Counted from the first letter of the stretch, positions 15,466 through 25,431 are shown. The stretch is 64,000 nucleotides of DNA from Maricaulis maris_C (GCF_049116555.1 NZ_JAGDYT010000025.1:333731-397730); one strand, 5' to 3'. Made by a program: numbers and translations. The notes: generated by a model not told the origin, from the letters alone.

Positions 15466-17272
15466 GAAGCAAATTCAGGTCTTGGAAGCTGACGGCCACC
15501 TCCTTGTTACCGGAGGGCCGGGGTCTGGCAAGACAACCATTTCCATATTCAAGGCCGCTCAGCTTGCCGAGACTGTCCTCCGGCCAGGCCAAAAAGTGCT
15601 GTTTCTCAGCTTTGCCAGAGCGACAGTGTCTCGGGTCGTGGAAGCCATCGAGTTCGAGCAAAAAATCACCAAGGAAATCAAACGCCGGATAGACGTTGAG
15701 ACCTACCATTCCTTCTTTTGGCGCATCCTCCAAGCGCACGGTTACCTCGCAGGGCTTCCAAGGGACCTCACGATTCTGACGCCTTCGGCCGAAGCGATTG
15801 CCCTTTCGGAAATCCGCAATGGCCACGGAGCAGACAACAAACTGACCGAGCCTCAGAAACAGGCGAAGCGAGCGGCGGAGACGGCTGAGAGATACCGTTT
15901 GGCCACTGACGGGGGGCGCATCTGCTTTGACCTCTTCGCACCATATGTCGGTGACCTGCTGCATGGGAGCGAGACACTGAGACGGCTTATGGCCACCATG
16001 TATCCCGTTATCATCCTCGATGAATTTCAAGATACGAACGCAGAACAATGGCGTGTGGTTCAAGCGCTCGGGGTCTTCTGTCGCCTTATTGCGCTTGCCG
16101 ATCCGGAGCAACGCATTTTCGATTTCATCGGGGCCGATCCGGAACGACTAAATCATTATCGGGACGCCTTTAGCCCAACCGAGATCGACTTCAGTACCGA
16201 CAACCATCGAAGTGGCGGTACTGACATCGCCACATTCGCGAACGACATTCTGAAGGGAACCTTTAGCCAGAGTTCCTACACAGGTATCGATTGCGAGCTT
16301 TTCGAGCCGTTCCCGGACCCGGCCATGACCAAACTGGTAACGACCACCTATTTAGCCCGTAAACGTCTTGTCGCATCCGGCAAATCTGATTGGTCCTTGG
16401 CTGTGCTGGTGCCAACGAAAAAAATGACCCGCCTCGTGTCGGACAAGTTTCGGGCACCACCGGCCGGAATGCAGCCCATTGCCCATACCGCTGTCGTTGA
16501 ACTCGAAGCGGCTATTCTCGGATCAGAGATTATTGCGCATTTGATGCAGCCCGACACGGACGGTAGTCATTTTTCCGAATTCATTGATCTGGTCTGTAAC
16601 TACTTTCAGGGAAAGGGCGGTGATCGCCCGACAAGCGGCGCTCTCAAAGAGGCGGCAGTTGTCCGTAGTGCCTACGACAAGTGGCTTGCGGCACTTGCCG
16701 CTGGGAAGAAACCGCATGCGAAAAGCATGATCCATGCGCTATCTTCTGTGTATGAACAAGCAAGGGCGATTTCCTTGACTGGTGCCCCGGACAAGGATTG
16801 GCGGTCGGTACGATCCGTTTTGGAAGCGGGCGGCTGTTCGCGTTTAAAGGAGATCGGTCTGGAGGTTCGCAATATTCGTCTCTTGGAGCGTGGTGGCCAA
16901 TTGCGTCAGGGCCTCACACAGGACTGGCGGGATAACGGCTCCTATGCGAACGCGCACGCAATCGTTCAGCAAGCCTTTGTCCAAGAGCATTTCGCGACGG
17001 GAAGTAAGCCTGAGACCGGCGTGATCGTGATGAACATGCACAAGGCCAAGGGAAAGCAATTCGATGAAGTCATCATCTTCGAGGGCTGGCCGCGCAGGAA
17101 AAAGGGAAACATCGTCGCAAACCTCGACCGTATTGTGCGCAACAATGACCGAGCCGAAATCAACGACGGATCACGCCAGAACTTTAGGGTAAGCGTCACC
17201 AGAGGGCGGCAGCGCACTACAATTTTCACACCCAAAGGTGATCCGTGTGTGTTGCTGATTCCTGATAGATAG
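15452..17272 (+). CDS. gajB: Gabija-type GajB: UvrD/Rep-like SF1 helicase
   Basis: 606 aa from the ATG at 15452 (MELTEKQIQVLEADGHLLVT); the frame is open further upstream but the Q-motif region fixes this start. Walker A GGPGSGKTT at 21-29, DEFQD at 190-194, the DNHRSG block, and the C-terminal MNMHKAKGKQFDEVII and VSVTRGRQRTTIF define a UvrD/PcrA-like helicase. It overlaps gajA by 14 bases. In Gabija systems GajB works with GajA as the helicase or ATPase partner. It is about 100 residues longer than the Bacillus GajB. Confidence 0.88.
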   Translation: MELTEKQIQVLEADGHLLVTGGPGSGKTTISIFKAAQLAETVLRPGQKVLFLSFARATVSRVVEAIEFEQKITKEIKRRIDVETYHSFFWRILQAHGYLAGLPRDLTILTPSAEAIALSEIRNGHGADNKLTEPQKQAKRAAETAERYRLATDGGRICFDLFAPYVGDLLHGSETLRRLMATMYPVIILDEFQDTNAEQWRVVQALGVFCRLIALADPEQRIFDFIGADPERLNHYRDAFSPTEIDFSTDNHRSGGTDIATFANDILKGTFSQSSYTGIDCELFEPFPDPAMTKLVTTTYLARKRLVASGKSDWSLAVLVPTKKMTRLVSDKFRAPPAGMQPIAHTAVVELEAAILGSEIIAHLMQPDTDGSHFSEFIDLVCNYFQGKGGDRPTSGALKEAAVVRSAYDKWLAALAAGKKPHAKSMIHALSSVYEQARAISLTGAPDKDWRSVRSVLEAGGCSRLKEIGLEVRNIRLLERGGQLRQGLTQDWRDNGSYANAHAIVQQAFVQEHFATGSKPETGVIVMNMHKAKGKQFDEVIIFEGWPRRKKGNIVANLDRIVRNNDRAEINDGSRQNFRVSVTRGRQRTTIFTPKGDPCVLLIPDR

Positions 17273-17622
17273 GGAGCAGCCTTCCTGAAGCCTATGACTT
17301 AGAAACCAAAACAACGGTCTAAACCCTGCCCTTCCTCGGCTTACGGCGAAGCTCAGCCAATTTCCGCTTCCGGGATTGACCTGAGACCCATTTGGTCCCG
17401 CATTTGAATTGAGAGCCTGTCGGTACGGCTGTGCAAACTATGGGAGTGGGCCTCACTATCGATGGATTGTAACATCCCTTGGCCGGCATTCAGGGGGCTG
17501 GGCAAGCGCCGCTTGTGGCGCGTCGGCCACCATCCTGGCTTCATACCTTCAAAGGCTTTCCTGCCTGAAAGTGACGGGGGTGCCAAACTTATACTTGAAT
17601 AGGTCCTCTTACCGGCGACAGA
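17273..17622. other. 350-bp gap between gajB and the PLD-like gene
   Basis: No gene supported. It contains ATTGAGAGCCTGTCG (17408-17422), identical to 13584-13598 at the start of gajA, so a 15-bp direct repeat brackets the gajAB pair. The remainder has several stops in all frames. Confidence 0.5.
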
Positions 17623-18978
17623 TTGGCGACTGCACCGCCGGTGATCAGTGGGCGGGTCCAAAAATCCAATCAGGGGACGCAGGTGCTGAGAGACGTTTAC
17701 GCCAATTCGAAATCGGGTGGGTTCACGATCAGTTTTTTCTCGGCAGCCGGGCGCGGCGCAACGGACGCGCTCTTGGCCAGCCCATTCTACTCGGACTATT
17801 CAGCAGTCGAGGCGCTCTCACAACTCGGGTGCCGCGTGAAGTTATTGGTGAGGTTGTGCGAAACCACGACGCCGGAAGCGCTAAGGAAGGCGTTCCAGGA
17901 TCCGAATGTCACTGTGCGCTATTACACGGATAGGCGCTTCCATGCGAAGTTATACATCGTCGGCGATAGCGCTCTGGTCGGGTCTGCGAATCTCACAGAC
18001 GCGGGCCTCAATGCAAATCGCGAAGTTTCGGTAGTTCTTCAGCGTGGAAGGGATGCGGCATTCGAAGAGCTGCCTGGCCTGTACGATTTGCTTTGGGATT
18101 CCGCGGACACCCTGACCGCGTCAGTGCTGGAGCGATATGAGAAAGCATATAAGACAGAGCGGAGCGGGCGCAGCGATGAAGACTTCGACCGCAAGCTCCG
18201 GGACTATATCGATCCGTGCGAGCCTCCGAATATACGCGTCGGCAGCGACGAGGTCTCTCACCGCCGCAGCTTTCTTCAGACCTTCCGTCGGAAATACGAT
18301 GAACTCCTGCATCCGGCATTCACTGAGGTCCGAGACGCGTTTTTGGCGGCTGGCGAGCACCGCCCCGAGTTCGATACAGACCGAATTGACGTGGAAATCA
18401 GTCGCTTTCTCGGGTGGCTGCGCGTCGTCCACGCACCAGGCGAAAGCTGGAATGATACGCCTTTGCTTTCCAAGTCAGAACGGGCTGGAAAACTAGAATC
18501 CTACCGAAAAGATTGGCTCGCCGCGCCTGAGGTATCAGCGAGCGACATGATCCAGGTTGAAGGCGAGGTAGGCAATATTCGGGCTATCGAAAATGCATTC
18601 GGGTCAGAAGAGGCTCTCGACGCCCTTAGCTACGACGAGCTATTCGATGTTCTGATCGGCTGCCATGCCTTTCGAGAGATGCTGCGCTTTACGCAAGGAG
18701 GGCTGGAGGGGCTTCGCCAGGACTTCAAACGGCGAAACTCGCTCGATGCGATAAAGAAATGCCTCACTCATCTTGCATTAGGAACAGGCGATCCCATCGA
18801 ACGGGCGTACGACTGCATCTACGATGAGCGGTTCCGGTTGTCCCGTTTTGGTGAAGCCTGCGTGATGGAGCTTCTTGGCTGGGTCGAGCCCAGCTATCCG
18901 CCGATCAATGGTAGGACCATCAAAGCCTTGCGATTCTTGGGATTTGACGTGGCAAAGATGGCCGCATCTGAAGGTTAG
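17623..18978 (+). CDS. Phospholipase D-like domain protein of unknown role
   Basis: 451 aa from a TTG at 17623; a GTG at 17641 is an alternative. One HKD-type motif is clear: RFHAKLYIVGDSALVGSANL (H and K near residues 107 and 109, N near 122), the PLD/Nuc fold catalytic signature. Only one HKD is seen, so the active site would need a dimer, as in Nuc-type nucleases. The C-terminal ~250 residues are helical and not assigned. PLD-fold proteins act as nucleases or lipases in several defence systems. Its position after Gabija suggests a defence role, but this is inference. Confidence 0.75.
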   Translation: MATAPPVISGRVQKSNQGTQVLRDVYANSKSGGFTISFFSAAGRGATDALLASPFYSDYSAVEALSQLGCRVKLLVRLCETTTPEALRKAFQDPNVTVRYYTDRRFHAKLYIVGDSALVGSANLTDAGLNANREVSVVLQRGRDAAFEELPGLYDLLWDSADTLTASVLERYEKAYKTERSGRSDEDFDRKLRDYIDPCEPPNIRVGSDEVSHRRSFLQTFRRKYDELLHPAFTEVRDAFLAAGEHRPEFDTDRIDVEISRFLGWLRVVHAPGESWNDTPLLSKSERAGKLESYRKDWLAAPEVSASDMIQVEGEVGNIRAIENAFGSEEALDALSYDELFDVLIGCHAFREMLRFTQGGLEGLRQDFKRRNSLDAIKKCLTHLALGTGDPIERAYDCIYDERFRLSRFGEACVMELLGWVEPSYPPINGRTIKALRFLGFDVAKMAASEG

Positions 18979-19151
18979 AGAAAAGACGTGTCGCGATCCA
19001 CAGTGTCAAGAATGCCCGACATTTTGCGCATAATTGGCAGTACGAGAATAGGTTCCGCTGCCCTTTGTGAGATGCCATTTGGCAGCTCCGCCAGCGTGAC
19101 CGGGAGATTCGGCGGCTTTCAATCGAGAAGAGTTTGAACTAAGAATTGGGC

Positions 19152-19472
19152 ATGCGGATCAGCTTGCAGTTCATAATTTTGATTGCCGTGACAATTTCAA
19201 TGGGCGGCGAAGCCATGCTGGCAGCCTCGGCTGATCATGACCATCATGTCGATAGCGTGTTAGATATCGAAAGCCACGGGCCGGCTGACACGGACCATGG
19301 TTCGCACGCCCTGCATGGATGTGGCGTCTGCCATCATGTCGTTGGTAGTCGATCGCTGCTCCTGGTTGTCGACATGACCGCTACAGAGCACCATTTTGAT
19401 CTCTCCAGTGAACGCGTTTCTTCACGCGCACTAGAACCACCATTCCAGCCCCCGATTGAAGTTTCAGTCTGA
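19152..19472 (+). CDS. Small secreted His/Cys-rich protein, probable metal-binding
   Basis: 106 aa. A hydrophobic signal peptide (MRISLQFIILIAVTISMGGE) is followed by DHDHH, HGSHALHGCGVCHH and a short tail. CxxCHH with several nearby histidines suggests binding of Zn, Cd, Co or Cu in the periplasm. The ATG at 19152 is preferred over a TTG at 19146. It leads the czcCBA genes with a 42-base gap, a place where such small proteins are common. No precise family can be given. Confidence 0.7.
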   Translation: MRISLQFIILIAVTISMGGEAMLAASADHDHHVDSVLDIESHGPADTDHGSHALHGCGVCHHVVGSRSLLLVVDMTATEHHFDLSSERVSSRALEPPFQPPIEVSV

Positions 19473-19514
19473 CCTATTCGTCCAACTGAAACTAACAATC
19501 GGAAATTATTCTAG

Positions 19515-20828
19515 ATGAAATCAAAATTTGTCGCCTGGCCAAACTGGCTAGGGCGGAGAGCTGTGGCAGCAATCGTGCTTGCCGGAGTCTCCATCGGCGC
19601 AGCTGAGGCTCAAACGACCTCTGCTGACCCGTTGAACCTTTCTGGTGCGCTAAGTCTCGCGCTGGAGAATAACCCAATAACTGGAGCGGCGCGTGCAGAA
19701 ATACGCGCCGCCGAAGCCGACGCGCTGCAGGCCGGGCTGTGGGATAACCCCACTCTTGGAGCAGAAATAGAGGAATTCGGATCTGATCGCGGAGGTCTCG
19801 GCGATGCGGATACCACCTTGTCGATCAATCAAACGATCCCCCTAGGTGGTGATCGAGGGCGAGCTCGCGAGGCTGCAAACGCTTGGGCTAGTGCCGCAAG
19901 CGCGGAACTCGCACTTCAACGAAACCGTCTCTTGGCCAGCACCGCGCAGGCATACGTTGCCGCACAAGCGGCGTCAGAAACATTGTCATTGCGAATGGAG
20001 TTGTTGGAAATTGCCAATAATTCCGCTGACGCGATCCGTTCCCGCGTCGAGGCCGGTCGGGCTTCTCCGATCGAACGAAACCGAGCGGATATGCTCGTTG
20101 GGCTGGCCACAATTGCCGCCAACGATGCCGCTAGCGCACAATCGGCAGCTAATAATCAACTCGTTGCGATCTGGTCTGGAGGACCGGTCAACGGCGAGTT
20201 GGCGCCGCCACTTCAGGCGTTCGATCTGACCGCCTACTCTGACGCTCAACCGGTAAATTGGATATCCGACAATCCTGAGCTTCTCCAACTCAGGGCCATT
20301 ACGCGCGCACGTAGCCAAGAAATTCGTCGAGAGCGTGCCGCTGCGATTCCGGATCTTACCGTGGGAGCCGGCGTTCGGCGCTTCGGAGGCACCGATGAAA
20401 CAGCGTTTGTCGCAACCCTTGAGGTCCCTATTCCGGTTCTGAATCGTAATCAGGGCGGTGTCGCTGCTGCGGCGTCGCGCGAAAATGCAGCGCGGCTCAA
20501 CGAAGAGGTGATGAGACGATCTTTGATCGCTCAATATGCCTCATCGGCTGGTCGTTTCGCACGAGCGCAATCGACCTATACGCAACTCAACGAGAACATC
20601 CTCCCGGCGTCTGAAAATGCGCTTGGGGCCGCGCAAGGGGCGTATCGTGAAGGGGCTCTAGATATCCTCAATTTCCTGGATATCCAGCGGTCGTACTTCG
20701 ATGTGCGAGTGGATCTGATTACTGCTCGCGCCGAGCTGGCGCGTGCCGCGATCGAGCTTGATGTCCTGGCAGGCGCGCCGCAACTCAATCGACTGGTTGA
20801 AACCAACTCAGAGGAGGCAGTACAATGA
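19515..20828 (+). CDS. czcC: CzcC-like outer-membrane efflux channel (TolC family)
   Basis: 437 aa. Signal peptide (LAGVSIGAAEAQ), then two OEP repeats: LSGALSLALENNPITGAARA, LWDNPTLGAEIEE, LSINQTIPLGGDRGRAREAA and later ARAELARAAIELDVLAG, all typical of CzcC/CusC channels. It forms the trimeric outer-membrane tunnel of the pump. The stop overlaps czcB by 4 bases. Third codon positions carry more A/T than the later cus genes. Confidence 0.9.
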   Translation: MKSKFVAWPNWLGRRAVAAIVLAGVSIGAAEAQTTSADPLNLSGALSLALENNPITGAARAEIRAAEADALQAGLWDNPTLGAEIEEFGSDRGGLGDADTTLSINQTIPLGGDRGRAREAANAWASAASAELALQRNRLLASTAQAYVAAQAASETLSLRMELLEIANNSADAIRSRVEAGRASPIERNRADMLVGLATIAANDAASAQSAANNQLVAIWSGGPVNGELAPPLQAFDLTAYSDAQPVNWISDNPELLQLRAITRARSQEIRRERAAAIPDLTVGAGVRRFGGTDETAFVATLEVPIPVLNRNQGGVAAAASRENAARLNEEVMRRSLIAQYASSAGRFARAQSTYTQLNENILPASENALGAAQGAYREGALDILNFLDIQRSYFDVRVDLITARAELARAAIELDVLAGAPQLNRLVETNSEEAVQ

Positions 20829-22153
20829 CCAAAAACAAAATCAATCTCCTGCTGATTACGGCCAGCGTTCTGGCTCTAGCGGCATGTTCTCCTGAAAGTC
20901 AGAGCGAACAATCTGGAAATGGCGATCGCTCTAGCGTCGCAGACAACGTGACATCCGAAACTCGACACGACGATCATGGCGAGGATGAGAACCACGCCGA
21001 AGCGGAGGGCCATGCCGAGGATGACCATGGAGACGAAGGCCACGAAGATGACGATGGTCATGGTGAAGACAACGAGCACAGTGAAAGTGCTGAAGTTCAT
21101 CTCGATGCCAGCCAAATATCTGATCTTGGTATTGTCGTGTCTCCTGTCTCCAGCGGTGCGGTTGACGGCATTCTTGAGCTGCCCGCTGAAGTTGGTTTTG
21201 ACCTGAATCATCTCGCTCACGTATCGCCTCGGGTATCTGGCATTGTGCGTAGCGTCGCGGTGGCTGAGGGGGATCGTGTTGAGGCAGGCGACGTGTTGGC
21301 AGTTCTAAACAGCCGCCCGCTCGCTGACGCCAAGGCGTCCTACCTTTCAGCGCGCGCCAGATTGGATCTGGCTGAAAGTTCTTTCGAACGTGAAGAGCGT
21401 TTATGGGAACGCCAGATCTCTGCGGAACAGGACTTCCTGGATGCCCGACGGGCGCTTGAGGAGGCTCGAATTGAGGTTCGCAGTGCCGGCCAACAACTCG
21501 ATGCATTGGGCGTTGATGTGTCGTCTCTGCCTCGAATGGTGGCATCGTCAGATGTATCGCTTACCCGATACGAGCTGGCAGCCCCGATTTCCGGCACGAT
21601 TATCGAGCGCCACGCCGTGCTTGGAGAGGTGTTGGAAGAAGGTGCTCAGCCACCTGCGTTCATTGTGGCGGATACTGATTCAGTGTGGGTCGATGCGGCA
21701 ATCTACGGCGCTGATCTTGGGCGGATTCGCTCAGGTGCACCGGTTTCAATTGACCCTGGTGACGGTGGTCCACCAATAGAGTCAACCATCGACTTCGTGA
21801 GCCCTCAAATCGGTGAGAGGACGCGAACTGGTCGTGCTCGAATTGTCATTGAAAATCCAGGAGATCGGTTGCGGCCCGGGATGTTTGTGACGGTGTTTGC
21901 GGCGGCTTCTGATGCCCAACCGACAGTACGCGTGCCAGTTACAGCGCTCCAGACAGTGGATGGCGAAACGGTTGTTTTCGTTCGTAGCGCGGATGGTTTT
22001 GAGGTTCGTGAGGTCCGCTTAGGGCGAAGATCGGATCGCTTCGCGGAAATCCTGTCAGGCGTCAGTCTGGGCGAGATGATCGCCACGACCGAGACGTTCT
22101 CGTTGAAAGCAGAATTGCAAAAAGGGGAGTTCGACGATGGACACGCGCACTAA
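20825..22153 (+). CDS. czcB: CzcB-like periplasmic adaptor with His-rich N-terminus
   Basis: 442 aa lipoprotein (LALAAC lipobox near residue 21). After it, residues about 50-95 form a run rich in His, Asp and Glu (HDDHGEDENHAEAEGH and similar), probably binding divalent metals. The rest is a membrane fusion protein: HVSPRVSGIVRSVAVAEGDR (lipoyl half), a coiled-coil hairpin, YELAAPISGTIIERHAVLGE and a beta-barrel domain. It links the inner-membrane pump to the channel. It overlaps czcA by 17 bases. Confidence 0.9.
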   Translation: MTKNKINLLLITASVLALAACSPESQSEQSGNGDRSSVADNVTSETRHDDHGEDENHAEAEGHAEDDHGDEGHEDDDGHGEDNEHSESAEVHLDASQISDLGIVVSPVSSGAVDGILELPAEVGFDLNHLAHVSPRVSGIVRSVAVAEGDRVEAGDVLAVLNSRPLADAKASYLSARARLDLAESSFEREERLWERQISAEQDFLDARRALEEARIEVRSAGQQLDALGVDVSSLPRMVASSDVSLTRYELAAPISGTIIERHAVLGEVLEEGAQPPAFIVADTDSVWVDAAIYGADLGRIRSGAPVSIDPGDGGPPIESTIDFVSPQIGERTRTGRARIVIENPGDRLRPGMFVTVFAAASDAQPTVRVPVTALQTVDGETVVFVRSADGFEVREVRLGRRSDRFAEILSGVSLGEMIATTETFSLKAELQKGEFDDGHAH

Positions 22154-25100
22154 CTCCTCACAACAGGCCGCTGGTTTGACGGGCTTGCTACATCGCATTG
22201 CCGGAGGGCGCCTTCTTGCGGCTCTAGCATTTGCGTTCGTCCTCATCGGCGGAATCGTCACATTTCGGACCATGCCAGTAGACGCGTTTCCGGATGTAAC
22301 ACCCACGCTCGTGCAGGTGTTCACAGAAACTGAAGGTCTCGCTCCGGAAGAAGTCGAGCGATATGTCACGTTTCCCGTAGAAACGTCCATGAACGGGCTG
22401 CCCCGGCTTCGCGAGGTGCGGTCGACGTCAAACTTTGGTTTGTCTGTCGTCAACATCTACTTCGAAGATGGCGTTGATATCTATTGGGCGAGGCAACTCG
22501 TTGGTGAACGGCTACAACAAGCCAGAGAAGAAATTCCCGAAGGATTTGGTGATCCCGGAATGGGGCCCATCACCACTGGGCTCGGGCAAATTCTATTCTA
22601 TTTCCTCCAAACATCGGACGAGAGCCTCGACGGCGTTCAGCTGCGTACGTTGCAGGACTGGCAGGTCAAATTCGACCTTCAAACGGTACGCGGCGTGACG
22701 GAAGTGTTGTCACTCGGTGGCTTCGAGCAGCAATATCAAATCAATGTTCGCCCAGACGCTTTGCTTCGCTATCAGCTAGCGATCGAAGACATTGTCGCGG
22801 CTGTTGAGGCCAATAACGCAAATGCGGGCGCTCAGTTTCTCATCGAGAACAGCGAGCAATACACCGTGCGTGCAGTTGGGTTGGCCCAAGGAATTCACGA
22901 CCTCTCCGACATTATCGTGAAGGTCGAGGACGGCGTGCCAGTTCGTGTTCGCGATATCGCGAACATCGAGATTGGGGGCGCCCCGCGGCAAGGCATGGCC
23001 ACCATGGACGGGGAAGGCGAAGTCGTTGCCGGCCTCGTGCTGAAACTGCTCGGCGCAAACACGAATGAAGTGATCGCGCGCGTTCACGATCGGATGGAAC
23101 GGATCAATGCGTCTCTCCCGCCCGGCGTGACGGCTGTTCCCTATTATGATCAGTCCGAGTTGGTTGGCGCTGCGGTTCGCACGATGACCACAGCTTTGTG
23201 GCAGGGTGCGCTACTCGTAGCTGTGATCCTATTCCTCTTCCTTCGAGGCTGGCGCCCAAGCTTGATCGTTGTGGCTTCGATCCCATTTTCGGTGGGTTTC
23301 GCATTGCTCTCGATGCAGTTTTTCGGCGTTTCTGCAAACCTCATGTCCCTAGGCGGTATCGCCATCGCCATTGGGATGATGGTGGATGGCGCGGTCGTCA
23401 TTGTAGAAAACGCGAACCGCATATTAAACGCGTCAACCGAGGGCGAGGACAAGCGAGCGCTTATCGCGAACGCGTGTGCGGAAGTGCTGCAACCGCTCAT
23501 TTTCGCAATCCTGATTGTGGTCGTTGTGTTCGTACCGATCCTGACGCTTGAGGGTGTCGAAGGAAAAATGTTCCGGCCGCTGGCGTTTTCGGTTGTCTTC
23601 GCGATGGCCGGGTCGTTGGTTTTCGCCGTGCTACTGGCACCTGCGGCGTCGATGCTCGGGTTGAAGATCGGCAACAAGTCGTCAAGTTCTGATGAGCCCG
23701 ACTTCTACGAACAGCGATTTGCGCCACTTGTGCGCTTTTTCGTTCATAAACGGTGGGCGGCGCTCGTACTTGCAGCCGCAATGCTCATGGTTGGCGGCGC
23801 GATTTTCCCGCGTTTGGGTTCTGAGTTTACGCCACGAATGAATGAAGGCGATTTGCTCGTTCGATTGACAATGGCTCCGTCGATTTCACTGCCGGAAGCT
23901 CGGTCAACCGTCACCCGTTTCGAACAACAATTGCTCTCCAACTTCCCCGAAGTTGAGCGCATTGTAACACGTATCGGACGCGGAGAGGTTGGTGCGCATG
24001 CTGACCCCGTCAACAGCGCAGAGGCGTTCGTAGCTCTCGCCCCGCGGGATCAGTGGGAAACCGCGAGGACGCAAGAGGCGCTCCTAGCGCTGATGAGTGA
24101 GAGCTTCGAAGCGTTCCCTGGTGCCCGGTTCAACTTCACGCAGCCAATCGCTGCGGCAACCGACGAGTTGTTGACCGGAACGAAAGCTGATTTGGCAATT
24201 AAGCTGTTCGGAGAGGACATGGCTGTCCTCGAGGATTACGCAGCTCAAATTGCAGGCGTCATTCGCGAGATTTCCGGGTCGGCTGATGTTCAAACCGATC
24301 AGGTAACAGGGGCGCCGCAACTCCGGATAACGGTGAACCGAGAAGCGATAAGTCGATATGGCTTGAACGTAGAAGATGTTCTCTCTGTGGTCCGAACCGC
24401 TATCGGTGGTTCGCAAGCGGGTCAGGTCTTCGAAGGGGTTCGGCGGTTTGACATCATCGTACGCTATCGCGAGCAAGATCGACTGAATGCCGAACGTATC
24501 AGCCGGATTGTTCTGAACGGCCCAGGGGATGAGATAATCCCACTGAGCCAGGTTGCGACCGTTGAGCGGATCGAAGGGCCTCGCCAGGTCACGCGTGAAA
24601 ATGGCCAACGGTACATCACCATCCAAACCAATGTCCGTGAACGCGATATTGGATCGTTTGTAGCGGAAGGCCAGAATGCCGTTGCTGGAAACATTGAACT
24701 TCCGCCAGGGTATTTTGTTGAATGGGGTGGCCAGTTCGAGCTTCAACAACAAGCCAACGCGCGGTTTGCGATCGTGATTCCGGTCACTCTGGGTGTCGTG
24801 TTTTTGCTTTTGCTATTCAGCTTTGGTCGATTGAAGAGCGCACTGCTCATCATTGCCAATATTCCACTGGCCCTCGTCGGAGGAATAGCGGCGCTTTGGC
24901 TGACGGGGCAAAACCTATCTGTCCCGGCATCGGTTGGCTTCATTGCACTGTTTGGCATCGCTCTCGGCAACGGTATGGTCTTGGTTTCTTTCCTCGACCG
25001 GTTTGCCAAAGAGCGTCTGGATGTTGATGCCTTCAGTGTCGAGGCCGCGGTGCGCCGTGCTCAACCCGTCTTGATGACCGCGACAACTACCGGGCTTGGC

Positions 25101-25277
25101 CTGATGCCGTTGTTGTTTGCATCGGGGATCGGTTCGGAAGTGCAGAGACCGCTCGCCGCCGTAGTGATCGGCGGCTTGGTCACCTCGACCGTTCTGACCT
25201 TGTTGGTTCTACCGGCTGTCTACAAGTGGTTTGCGCCACATCCACAAAAGCGCGCTTCGGAACACCTGCCTACCTAA
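22137..25277 (+). CDS. czcA: CzcA-like HME-RND metal efflux pump
   Basis: 1046 aa RND permease with twelve membrane spans. The TM4 motif GGIAIAIGMMVDGAVVIVEN (near residue 417) is the Zn/Co/Cd-type HME signature. Where CusA has its methionine site, this protein has NEGDLLVRLT, TRIGRGEVGAHADPVNSAEA and LLTGTKADLAIKLFG, without the Met triad. It therefore most likely exports divalent metals by proton antiport. Czc/Cnr/Ncc subtype and exact metal cannot be told from sequence alone. Two hairpins follow the stop. Confidence 0.9.
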   Translation: MDTRTNSSQQAAGLTGLLHRIAGGRLLAALAFAFVLIGGIVTFRTMPVDAFPDVTPTLVQVFTETEGLAPEEVERYVTFPVETSMNGLPRLREVRSTSNFGLSVVNIYFEDGVDIYWARQLVGERLQQAREEIPEGFGDPGMGPITTGLGQILFYFLQTSDESLDGVQLRTLQDWQVKFDLQTVRGVTEVLSLGGFEQQYQINVRPDALLRYQLAIEDIVAAVEANNANAGAQFLIENSEQYTVRAVGLAQGIHDLSDIIVKVEDGVPVRVRDIANIEIGGAPRQGMATMDGEGEVVAGLVLKLLGANTNEVIARVHDRMERINASLPPGVTAVPYYDQSELVGAAVRTMTTALWQGALLVAVILFLFLRGWRPSLIVVASIPFSVGFALLSMQFFGVSANLMSLGGIAIAIGMMVDGAVVIVENANRILNASTEGEDKRALIANACAEVLQPLIFAILIVVVVFVPILTLEGVEGKMFRPLAFSVVFAMAGSLVFAVLLAPAASMLGLKIGNKSSSSDEPDFYEQRFAPLVRFFVHKRWAALVLAAAMLMVGGAIFPRLGSEFTPRMNEGDLLVRLTMAPSISLPEARSTVTRFEQQLLSNFPEVERIVTRIGRGEVGAHADPVNSAEAFVALAPRDQWETARTQEALLALMSESFEAFPGARFNFTQPIAAATDELLTGTKADLAIKLFGEDMAVLEDYAAQIAGVIREISGSADVQTDQVTGAPQLRITVNREAISRYGLNVEDVLSVVRTAIGGSQAGQVFEGVRRFDIIVRYREQDRLNAERISRIVLNGPGDEIIPLSQVATVERIEGPRQVTRENGQRYITIQTNVRERDIGSFVAEGQNAVAGNIELPPGYFVEWGGQFELQQQANARFAIVIPVTLGVVFLLLLFSFGRLKSALLIIANIPLALVGGIAALWLTGQNLSVPASVGFIALFGIALGNGMVLVSFLDRFAKERLDVDAFSVEAAVRRAQPVLMTATTTGLGLMPLLFASGIGSEVQRPLAAVVIGGLVTSTVLTLLVLPAVYKWFAPHPQKRASEHLPT

Positions 25278-25334
25278 CCGAAGGCAGGTGAGGATCTGGT
25301 GGGGCAACCCTTTGTTCTTGCACCCACCAGATCC
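25263..25334 (+). terminator. Tandem hairpins at the end of czcA
   Basis: The first hairpin spans the stop codon: CACCTGCCT (25263-25271) with AGGCAGGTG (25282-25290). Right after it GGATCTGGTGGG (25292-25303) pairs perfectly with CCCACCAGATCC (25323-25334). There is no long T run, so termination or mRNA stabilisation are both possible. Confidence 0.55.
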
Positions 25335-25431
25335 GCCGGCAGCCCCGGGCGTCTTGTCCCCCCGGCACAGTCGCTCGGGGCAGTTTGGTCCACTTAATTG
25401 CGTTGCGCTCGACTAGAGGGAAAAACGGAAG

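Noticed and set aside
17409..17933. 174 aa ORF overlapping the start of the PLD-like gene
   Set aside because: It runs in another frame over the HKD gene and has no motif of its own.
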